Of a stretch of DNA of 64,000 bases, positions 35,601 through 47,600 are shown in pieces. The position numbers and the translations under genes are program-made. How positions within the stretch are numbered: the first letter of the stretch is position 1; the number at the start of each line of letters is the position of its first letter. The notes beneath the pieces are model-generated. The model saw only the letters and a program-made list of their open reading frames with translations, had not been told where the DNA came from and made no database searches. The DNA is from Tridacna crocea (lineage: Eukaryota > Mollusca > Bivalvia > Cardiida > Cardiidae): assembly GCA_943736015.1 (NCBI GenBank), contig OX031069.1, positions 24,309,235-24,373,234 of the forward strand, written 5' to 3'.

Positions 35601-38600
35601 AAAATTGAATTTTGTTCTAGCACTGTAAAAAACATTGTGGGGAAAGGAGAAAATGCTGGTTACCAGCATTTTCTCCTTTTCCCACAATGTTTTAAAAAGC
35701 CTTCTATCTCGGGGTCGTAAACCCAGGCATTAGACTGGTTACCAGCATTTTCTCCTTTTCTCACAATGTTTTCAAAAGCCTTCTATCTCAGGGTCATAAA
35801 ACCCCGGCATGGGTTGGTAGAGTTAAGTCTTACAGTCAGTTGTTTCAGTAAATGTAGAAAGCATCTGCTAATGAAGCTTGTAAACTGAGAATACAATTAG
35901 CATTTCATTCTAACAAACACATTTGAATTTCATCTTTTCACCCATAAATGTGAGAATATTTTTTTTTTTTTTGGCCGCCCACAATCTGGTATACATAACA
36001 CTATAGAAAAACACTGATTCAAAAACAGTGCCTTTCTTAGATTTATGTGGAACAAAAAAGAAAAGCTGGAATTTTTCTTTTCGAAAGTCTCAAAACAATA
36101 CATGTACCAAGTTGCAAACCAAATTTAGGAAGTAGAATATCAAAAACCTTCAGTCCCTGAAAGTTATGAAAATCATACAAGATGGAAAAATCAAGTTTTA
36201 CAAAGTTTGAACAATGAATTTTGAGATACTGAAATTTACAAAGACTACTCTGAAACTATAATTCCTTACCAAAGTTCATGAAAAAATTCTTACCTCAAGT
36301 AATTTTTTCACTTTCTGAGAATTTTTCAGTGACATTGAAGCTGCTATACATGCATTGATTTGCTGCAAAGTAAAAAAGCATGTGCAAAAGTATAATTCAA
36401 AACAAAATCAAACAGAAGAAAAAATCTTTACAATATTAACCCTTTCCCAAACAATCCCTGGTTTTTATGAGTCTGGAATAGTAGCTTTTTGCAAACATTG
36501 TGGGAAAAGGAGATAATGCTGGTAACCAGCATTTTCTCCTTTTACCACAATGTTTTCTACCCTATAATAGACAAATCATCTTTTCAGCAAGAGTTGAATT
36601 GTTGTCTGCAAATGCTTTCAATTTAGTCTAGTCCAAAAGTTTGTCATTTGGGAAAGGGTTAAAATAGTTCATTTATCAAAGCTGTCAGATATTTATTCTT
36701 CTCTAAAAATTTTCTGATGTGTCTTTCTTTTAGAAAGTTCTTTAGCCCTTTACCAAACACAAAAAATTTAGACTTGTCCAAATTGAAGGCATTTGCAGAC
36801 AATAAATGTAACTCAAAAATTGAAATTTGTTTCCAGCAGGGTAGAAAACATTGTGGGAAAAGGAGAAAATGCTGGTTACCAGCATTTTCTCCTTTTCCTA
36901 CAATGTTTTCAAAAGGCTTCTGTCTTAGGATCGTAAAAACCAGGGATTGCTTGGTAAAGGGTTTAATCCTTCTATACCATAGACACCAGAAGCTATTGTG
37001 GACAATGTAGATCAGGATCAGCAGGCAAAACAGGTGTAGTCTGATCTCTGATCTGACAGTGTAGATTATGACCAAACTGTCTTTTTATCTTGCAGAGGGA
37101 ATGTATTTTTAGTTTTTGAGAAAATGCAATTTATCCATTCAGTAGCGAAGAAGTTAAAAACTATTAAAGTAGCCCTTACTGTTGAATAATGACTTTCTAT
37201 CATTTCACTCCATTTTCAATTATAAAATGGCCTCTACGGTAATTATTGGCAGTCTCTTGCTTAATAAAGACTATTTTTGCAAGCACAAAGGTGACAATCA
37301 CTAAATTGCTTACTTCACTTTTGGCTGATGGCCAAGATTAACCCTTAAAAAGCTGATATTTATAAATTATTTCATCACATAGATCCAGGATCAGACTGTG
37401 TATCCTTGGAAGCCTGATCTTATCTATGCTGACCTCAAAAAGAAAATAAAATTGCCATTTCTATGGTAAAAGAACTATTTCAGTGTATGTTGCAATGTAA
37501 TCTTGTTTATTCATCTGTTCTGTGACACAGTTCCCATGCGATCAGAAACCTAGATTCAAATATCATTTCAGTTACGGTATATTTCAGTGGCCAGAGCACC
37601 TATCTATGCTTTCCCAGTTTCTTATACCAGTGTTATGCAGAACGTTCCCTCAAGCAACCAAATGACTTCCAACATAAACATTGTTAACCCATTACCACAC
37701 AATCCCTACTTTTGACGCCCCTAAGAAAGAATCCTTTAGAAATAATTGTGGGAAAAGGAGAAAATGCTGGTAACCAGCATTTACTTCTTTTCCCACAGTG
37801 TTTTCTACTCTTCCCAGAACAAATTTCAATTTTTCAGTCACCTTTATTTTGTCATCTGCAAATGCTTTCAATTTGAACCAGTCTAAAATTTTGTTGTGTG
37901 GTAATGAGTTAAGACAATGTTCAGCTGTGAGAAAGGTATGAATCCTTCTGCAATGACTATTATCAACTGTTGGAAAGAAATTTTTGGAGCTGGAAAGTGG
38001 AACAGCGACCCCTTATTACTGATTGAGTGACTATGCTAAATGAGTTTTCTTTGGTCAGGTAGAAAATATTGTGGGAAAAAGGAGAAAATGCTGGTTACCA
38101 GCATTTTCTCCTTTTCCAACAATGTTTTCAAAAGGCTTCTTATACAGGGGTGTTAAAAGTTGTGATTGTTTGGTAAAGTGTTAAGGCTTTATATGAGCCA
38201 CACTGAAACTGTAATCAGCAATTGCTTTCAATTCTGACAAGTCTAAAATCTTGCTGTGTGGTAAAAGCCTAAGTAATCGGAGCTACTGGGCCCAGCTAAG
38301 GTAGTTGGTATGTCTACTTACTGGTTGTAGATGGTGAATATCATCGTGAAAATTGGAAATAAAGCTCATAATCTGTAATCTCTGTGATAGTCTGTCCACC
38401 TTGCATAGCTAGAGAGAAAACAAGGATAGAAAAGTAAGAAGCCCTGCATCGTTTTTTCCTAATTTTCCCTAAAAAAGTTGAAGCATGAACTTCATTGACT
38501 TATAAATTTTTTTGGCAATGCTTATCTATATCATGTTTCATTCCTCGCTTAGGAGGGTCACCATTATAACTATGAAGTCTTTGATAACAAACCAATTCCC

Positions 38601-41600
38601 AAAGGTACACACATGAGTGATGACTGCTCAATGAATGAAAACTGTTTTATAGCCAAACAGCAACTACTATCTTTCAGGGCTTATAACCAATAATGCAGTG
38701 ATGAAATGATAAGGACTTTGTACAGGTCTGACAAGGTTTTGCACTGAATTACGAGATAATACTAAGCCTCTTAAAATGGCTATTATTTTTAGAAAGACCT
38801 CATTAAATGATGTTAATAAAATATCTGTCCAATTACAGTATATGTAATATCTGTCCCACTATTGTATATGAAACATCTGTTAAGCAACTGTTTACGAAAT
38901 ATCTGTTCAAATGATGTTTGTGAAATATCTATTGAACTACTGTATGTGAAATATCTGTGCAAAAAAAGTTTGTGAAATATCTGTTTGATTACTGTGTATA
39001 AAATATCTGTCCAACTTCTGTTTAGGAAATATCTGTACAAATGATGTTTGTAAAATATTCTGTTCAACTACTGTTTATGAAATATTTGTGCAACTACTGT
39101 TTATGAAATATCTATCAATCTACTGTTTATTAAATATCTGTGCAAATGATGTTTGTGCAAATGATGTTTGTGAAATATGTGTACAACTACTGTATATGAA
39201 ATATATGCAAAAAATAATTGTATTTATGAAATATCTGTCCAAGTAATATTTATGAAATATCTGTACAAATGATGTTTGTAAAATATTCTGTTCAACTACT
39301 GTTTATGAAATATCTGTGCTAATGATGTTGGTGAAATATGTGTTAAACTACTGTTTATGAAATATCTGTGCAAATGATGTTTAAGAAATATTTATTCAAC
39401 TACTGTATATGGAATATCTGTCCAACGACTGTTTATGAAATATCTGTCCAACGACTGTTAATGAAATATCTGTACAAATAATATTTGTGAAATATCTGTT
39501 AAACCACTATATACAAAATACTATTGTTTATGAAATATCTAACTAACAATAACAAACAAATCAATATCAAAAACAAATTCCAACAGTTGAGCCACATTTC
39601 ATTTCTCCCCTTCAAATGAATTAATTAAAGTTATTACAGTTAAAATCTCAAATTCTGACGCATACTACAGGATGTATACAAAGCCTTACCTGCCACATAA
39701 ATTTGTCCTCATCAGATAACATATCAATTGGTCTTTTATCCCGCTCATAATTCTTGAATGCTTTAATCTGCAATAGAAATAGAAACTTATTTAACTCTTT
39801 CTGCATACTCCTGAGTCTTAAAAACTGTTCGGGGAAAGGCCTGTGAAAATATATTGGGAAAAACTGGGAATATATGAGAAAATACTCATAAATCCTGTTT
39901 GAATAGTGTTTTCGTCCCTTACAAAGGAAAATTTCAATTTTTGAGTCAAGTTTGTCATCTGCAAATACTTTAATTTAGATTGGTCTTAAATTTTGTTGTT
40001 TAGTAAACATTACAGTTTTTCCAAAATGAAATTTTAGACACTTCCAAAGTCAATACATTTGCTGACGAAAAATTCAAAAATTGATACAAATGAACCAAAA
40101 CTTTTCTGCCCCGATGGAAAACATAATCGGCAAAGGAGAAAATGTTGGTTACCAACATTTTCTCCTTTTCCAATAATGTTTCCAAAATCCCTTTTCCTCA
40201 AAAATGTTACAAGTTGAGGATTGTGAGGTAAATAGTAAACAACATTTGAATTTAGCATGCTCTGGATCAGAATAGAGTACAGTTTTACTAACAGTTCGCA
40301 AGTTTTGTGTATGGAAGTTTTTTTTGCATGTTCTAGTAAGAGTTGAGAAGAGTTTTACAACAGTTTGTAACCTTTTGTGCATGAAATACTACTTACATAT
40401 ACATATGCGTAACAGATTATTACAACAATCTGATTTTATGCCTTAGGAGTTGAATACCACTCTCAAATTTGGGTGCTCTGTAGTTTATATGTTTCAGATA
40501 ACACAACATGGAAATCTTTGCCTTGGCAAAATAGGTCATTAAATCATAAAGAAAATATACTCAAGGTGTATATATAATTTCAGAACTTACTTCAGCATCA
40601 TTTGGAAGCACTGTTTGGAGAATATCCACAATTTCAATAGACAACACCGTTAAATCAATGCTGAAAGAAAAGAAACAATAGAAAAAATAGTTTTATGTTG
40701 TTAATGATGATAATATCAATAATTATAATAATGATTTCAATTTGACTTAAGCCCCCTTATCACTTCTTTAGGTTGGAGTAACAGCAAACAGGCTGAAGTA
40801 AGTAATGGATTAATTCTTTACCTAACACAAAAAATTTAGACATACAAAATCAGAGCACTTGTAGATGACAAACTAAAGGTGGCTAAAATGATGGGATTTG
40901 TCTGAGAAGACATGTGACCTGTTGCGCAAAAAGGGACCATCTGAGAACTGTGACAGGTGTCTTCCCCAGTCAGGTTGCGTAGATTGTGCAGGCAGACCAG
41001 GGTCGACACTTTTCGCTTTTAAGCTATTTACTGTATGAAAAGTGGTCACTCTATCTTATCACACAATCGATTTTGAACCATCAACTTAATTTTACCTGCA
41101 CTATCTTTGTTTTCATTTAATTGATGTTTGCAGATGAAATATAAAAGATGGCTCAGATGGTAAAACTTGTCCTTGACAGAGTGGAAAATAATGTAGGAAA
41201 AGGAGAAAATGCTGGTTACCAGCATTTTCTCCTTTTCTCACAATATTTTCAAAGGTTTCTCTCTAAGGGTCATGAAAACCCATGATTGTTTGGTTAAGGG
41301 TTAAGACTGGTCGGTGAATATTTATTCCTGTTGTTAAAATCTAACCAAATATCAAGAATAACCAATTATCTGGACAGCTGGAATCTGTTATAACAATTAC
41401 ACTTACTTGGCAATGGCTCGAACAATTGCATCATTAGTCATTTCAATCTTCCGTCTCGTGATAGCTAAAAGAGAAAAGAATTTTCTCTTTTTCACAATCT
41501 AAATTGTTTATTCTTTTTTTTTTTTTATTTCTAACCTAAACTCAAGAATGATTGATTGATTGTACGGTGTTAAATGGCGTTTTCAACATTATTTCAATTA

Positions 41601-44600
41601 AATCGTGGCAGCCAGTGCACCTCTCCATGCGTTCCTGGAGTTTCTGTTACCAGTACTTCGAACAATATTCTTTCCAAGTCACTGGCTGCTTTCCAACATA
41701 ACCATCGCCAAAACAACAGTCAGCGGTGAGAGAGGAATGAATCTTGTCACAATGACTATCATCAATCCTCTGAAAGAAATTGGCCAAGCCAGGGATCAAA
41801 CTCACAACCCCGTTCTCTACCTGTACGCTACCAAGTGAGCTAACGGGACTCAGCACCTAAACTATAGGCAACAATTCATTTACAATAAGCTAAGAGTATA
41901 GCTTCAATCACGGCGGGGAATCATGTGACACAACAACAAAAAGAATGACCGACATTTTAAGAAATTCCCCCACTTCAGGTAAGAAAATCTTTAATAATTC
42001 CGTTAATATGTGACCGATTGGAATTTGGTTTGAAGCAGAGAAGGTGGAAGGACTCCGGGGATTTGCTTGATGTGCTAGATTTTTTAAACAACACCTGATA
42101 AAACAGTTATTGACGAGCAAACAAATTATCCAGGGTAAAAAGTTGTTTGCTCGTCAGTAACTTTTTACCAGATGACAAAATTTTAGACTGGTTCAAATTG
42201 AAAGCATTTGCAGACAACAAAATAAAGGTGACTGAAAACTTGAAATTTGTTCTGGGAAGGGTAGAAAACACTGTGGGAAAAGGAGAAAATGCTGGTTACC
42301 TGCATTTTCTCCCTTTCCTGCAGTGTTTTCAAAAGGCTTCTTTCTCAGGGGCGTCAAAAATAGGGATTGAGTGGTAATGGGTTGAAAGACAGGATTGTGA
42401 AGTATGGGTTAACTCTTCAGTAGAATACAAAATTATGACTTGCTCAAACAGCAACCATTTGGAAACAAATCAAATGTGGTTCAAATGATAAGGTTAGTCT
42501 GTGAAAAGACAGAAAATATGGAAAAAGAGGGAAATGCTGAAGATCACGTTCTCTATGGTATCCTTAGGCACAACATACATACCAACATTTCTGACTCTAT
42601 TTGGTTCCAGTAATGTAATGGTCTCAGGTTTCTTTCTCTTCAAAGTCTTCGGAGTAGAATCCCCTCCTTTCAGGCCCAGCACACCCAGCTTGAATGTTTC
42701 TTCAAACTCGTCGAAATTAATTTTCTGTGAACATTGATATAATCTTTTCACGTCCATGATGAGGCAAACATGTGTAAAGAATATTTTATTACAATTATAG
42801 AAAAAGATATCACGGTATTTCTTATTTATGCAACTGATGAAAAAATTCTTGACAACAGTGCTATCTTTGTATAACTATGGTGGTCAGTTGTAACTTTAAC
42901 ACTTTCAACAGAGTTTTCATTTTCTCAAGGCCATCAAAAGATTTCTAAAACTACTGTTATCATACAAAATAGCTTCAGAAAATAGACTTGAGTCATACAA
43001 GTGAAATATAGTAATGAAATAACACTTAGTCATAGAAGTGAAATGTAGAAATGAAATAACACTCGAGTCATAGAAGTGAAATGTAGTAATGAAATAACAC
43101 TCGAGTCATAGAAGTGAAATGTAGTAATGAAACAACACTCACGTCATAGAAGTGAAATGTAGTAATGAAACAATACTCGTGTCATACAAGTGAAATGTAG
43201 TAATGAAATGTACTAAACATACTGCATATAATTTTTCATCATCTAAGTCTGCAAAGATGGTTCCCTTGACTTGCTGGGGTTTCATTGGTGTCCAGTTTAA
43301 GACAGGTAACCTGTATTTTGTCTGTATCTTCTTCTTGATGGTCATAGCTAAAAATGATAAATGTAGTCCAGATTAAAGGGAGTATTCACAAGAGCATTCC
43401 ATCTCTAAAACCTCTAATTCTTTGATACAAAAACCTATCCGGTCACTAGCAAACCACTTCCATCTAGTAGTAAGTAGATGATCAACTTGTGTTGAAAGTC
43501 CACTAGCTTTGGCTTTTGATAGTAGCAATTGTTCCAGAGACCTTGATCAACTAAAGTCCATCTCAGGGATACCAATGGGGCATAAAACTTGCAACAATGC
43601 AACCGGCTTTCAATGGCATGTCAGAGGGGAAGTGTTATTTTTTTCATAATTGCAAGCATCTAATGACAAAAAATTTGAAAATAGGACAGACTTTACTGTT
43701 TTGATAGCATAGAAAACATTGTGGAAAATGGAAAAAATGATGGCTAAACCAATCATTCCGTGAACTTGGCTCTGTATTCACCAACAGTTCTTAACACCAT
43801 TCCCTGTCTTACTCTCAAGAATTTTCTAATAGATTCAAAAGTAACACAACTTCTGATTGGCTAAACCATTAAACCAAATGGTTTAGCCAGTAAGAAGTTA
43901 TGTGACTTTCAAATTTGGAAAATCCAGGGTAATAAGGCCACTAACGTTCTTAATAATGGTTGGAGAATACGGACCCTGATGTCTTATGTACCACATCATC
44001 GAAAAACAATTACCACAGAACATGATACAAGTATATATTTTTCATATCAGCTAGATAAAAAGATATGTGAAAACTTGTGCATATGACTGGTATATGGTTT
44101 GGTAGATTCAGCAGTAGGATACAGTGTATTATATATTATGATATATGCGGCAAAGGGGCTTTTAACACCACCGACACAAAAAATGAAGAAAACCAACCTG
44201 CAGCACTACTGGAAGAGCTGCCACCTGGAGGTGGGGGAGGAGGTGGTGGGGCTCCTATTCCTGGTCCTGGAGGAGGAGGTGGCGGAGGTGGTGGTGGAAC
44301 TGCAACTGGGGGTGGAGGAGGTGGTGGTGCTCCTGCAGAAGCTGCCCCAGATGGTCCTGCTGCTCCAATACCTACAATGCAATGAAAATTTGGTGAGAGA
44401 GAAAAAAATCTTTCAAACATCACAACAGAAATGCTTCAACTATTCAACAAGACTTAGTAATCTTCAATTTTAACAACCTTGGGGAAGTAGGCTTTTGAAA
44501 ACATTTTGCCAAAAGGAGAACATCCTGAATACCTGCATTTTCTTCATTTCTCATTTTTTTTTCTGCCCTTTTAAAAACCAAATTAAATATCAAATTACAT

Positions 44601-47600
44601 CCTTTTAGCTCAGTAAACTTTTTTGCCTACAAACACTTCCAAATTAGATGAGTCTGAAATTTTTGTTGGAGTTAACATCCCTGCCACAGGATTTGCAAGT
44701 TCTTCATTTCAGTAGAAGAAAAGCTTAGAGATTTATGCTATATCAGAAATGCCTCAAGTCTAATGTTTCTCAACTCTTTACCAAACAATCATGGGTTTCA
44801 ACAACTCTGTAGGAAAACTCTTTTGAAAACATTGTGGGAAGGGGAGAAAATGCTGTTAACCAGCATTTTCTCCTTTTCCCACAATATTTTCCACTCCATC
44901 AAAGATAAATCTCATCATTTTAAATTGTCATCTGCAAATGCTCAGTTTGGACAAGATTAAATTTTTGTCGTGTGGTAAAGAGTAAATGATTGTAGGGAAA
45001 CAGCTTAAAACTAGAGCTGACACTGAATGTGACTTAATACCCCCGCCTGCAATTATTTGTACGCGGATGGACACATTGACAGACAGGCTGATTCCAGTAT
45101 ACTATAGAAAACATTTGTAAAATAAGCCTTTTTTGATGACTAAAACCATTCTATCTCAACCAACTACAGAACAAGTCAAGGAATTTAGAATAAGAGCTAT
45201 AATGCACAAGTCAAGCTCTGCGAAAAGAGGGTTTGATGCATTCCCAAAAAAGTATCTACACAGGCAAGACTTTGCAGCTGGCAAAATATTTTGCTTTCTG
45301 TTAATTTTCTGCATGTCAAAGGACAACTCTACCTCAAGATTCACCTGGTTATTAAACAAGATGGATTTTATAGCTCAATAATTATATGATGACTGGCTTG
45401 GTAAAATGCATCCTAGCCCATTTTGCCAGAGCATGGCCTACCGTATATGCTCGACTATAAGACGCCTTCGCTTATAAGACGCTCCCCCAACTTTGTGATT
45501 CAAAATCAGGGATTTTGTTGATGACCTCCTATAAGACGCATGTAGACTTCACACGAACCATAACAGTCCTAAAATTGTGATTATTCAGCTGGATATATAC
45601 ACCAAGCAAATATATCGTCGGGTGTCAAAGTTGCATCACTCCAAAAATGAATAGCCTGTATCTTAGCCGATCATAAATTGATTCAACTCTTAATTTCTTT
45701 TAAATTTAAAATGGGAAAAAGAAAAGGGTGAAAAAAGTGTAAGGCATAGACCAAACCACTCACATTTTTTGTTAAAATAATCCTTTCGGGGAAATTAGGC
45801 CTTCGACGGTTTGCTCTAACTGTTAATTATCAATGGGTGCACAGACTATTTATCTCGCCGACAGGAGGAGTTAAATCAAAGAACTAAAGTATTCAAGTGT
45901 ATTACGCTTGAAGTAGGCTGTAATTTAAACTCTACCAAAAGAAAGGAATTTGGACCGGTCCAAATTCAAAGGATTTGAATATTATAAAAGTACCAGACTC
46001 AAAAACAGGATTTTGCTTCATCAGCATTTCCAATTTTCCAACACATTGTGTTGTATCAGTCTTTTTCTTCCTGGTTGTAAGTACCACGAATTATATGGTA
46101 AGCTATTAAATATCTTTATGGCCAGGATACTTTCTAGCCATAATTGATGAGTTATCACAAAAGAGACTGTAATGCTTGCTAATTCAAACCTAAATTATAT
46201 AATCGGCAAAACCTTAACGGTAACTTTAGGCTATGTTTAACTCTTCACCAAACAATCTGAAGTTTTCAGGGCTGTGAGAAAAAAAGCCTCCTGAAATCAA
46301 TGTGGAAAAAAGAGAAATGATGGTCGCCAGCATTTCCCCTTTTCCTACAATGTTTTCTACCCGCCAAGAGCAAGTTTTAATCTTTGAACCGCATTAACTT
46401 TTCTTTTTTTGTCTGCAAATCCTTCAGTTTGGACCAGTCCAAGTTTATGTCGTTCGGTAAAGAGTTAATCAAAGTGATGTAAACTGCACTAATTTATCGA
46501 TCGATGGCCTGGGTAGTGTAACCTATAAAATTTTGACATCTGGCTGTAAACTTCTAAAAATAGGCGTGTACTGTCTTGTAAATCACAGAGTCTGACTGCA
46601 GTCACAACCCTTTACCTCCTTACCTCCACGATCAACTAATAAATGCTTCATAATCTTTATTTAGATCTGAATTGCACCGTGGAAATTTTTTAACTCAGTT
46701 AGGTTACTTATTACATCATTCTGATTCTTCACAATGCCAAAACTTATCAATTAGAATGCATTTGATTTTGAAAAAAGTAATGATTCATCTTTGAATTTTA
46801 CAATCGTCGAAAGGGTCAATCAGTAGATCGTACTTTTATCTGTACTACACTGAACTAGTGGGCCATAAATGAACTGGCTGAAACTGACACAGTAAGAGGA
46901 ATAACTGCTCAGTCGAGTAATTTTTAATCTAAACTAACTAGTATTACGTGATAACTGTGTTTTAAACTTAAATTGCTTTACACAATGGGTGATAAAAACA
47001 ACTACATGTATTACTTAGTCACTTATAGCTTTAGATCAGCGTAACTCGTTTGTGAGATGTTTTTTTCCTTCGCGCTGATCAGCAGGTAAGTACGTTCTTC
47101 AGATGAAATTTTGCAAAGTCCTTTGATTATGCGCTTATAAGACGCTCCCCCAACTTCAAGCTCAAAATTCCAGGGAAAAAAATGCGTCTTATAGTCGAGC
47201 ATATACGGTATATAGAATGATAACAAAATATGCTTGATATCATATTTAGTCTTACTCTCAATAACTTTCTAAAATAGTATATAGCACAATTTCTGATTGA
47301 CGGAACCAAATGGTTTAGCTGATCAAAAATTGCTTTACTTTCTCCATTTAGAATATGACTAGGAATGTGCTATATATCCCTTTACAAGACGACAAAATCT
47401 TTAGCCGTGTCCAAAAAAGAAATTCTAAAGCATTTGCATACAACAATTTCAATGAGGCTCAAATGGTGCAAATTTTCTTTGATAGGGTAGAAAACATTGT
47501 GGGAAAAGGAGAAAATGCTGGTAACCAGCATTTTCTCCTTTTCCCGCAATGTTTTCTACCCTATCAAAAAGATTTCTTTCCCACAATTGTTAAAAGTCAA

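Larger units (their letters stand above)
45441..47208. mobile_element. Non-autonomous DNA transposon with 25-bp TIRs
   Basis: Begins CCGTATATGCTCGACTATAA (then GACGC) and ends with the exact complement, with TA on both sides (45439-45440, 47209-47210). A second shared block, CTTATAAGACGCTCCCCCAA, lies inside both ends in inverted orientation. The 1.77-kb interior has no transposase. It carries a TTAA-palindrome element (46237-46468). Superfamily not assigned. Confidence 0.85.

Noticed and set aside
41792-41842. Functional tRNA gene
   Set aside because: A-box and B-box resemblance is clear, but no cloverleaf with matching acceptor stem is seen and the sequence continues into a SINE body.
44077-44473. 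Plus-strand ORFs with polyglycine or Val/Glu-rich repeats
   Set aside because: Antisense shadows of the FMNL FH1 exon, whose minus-strand frame has correct splice sites and phase.
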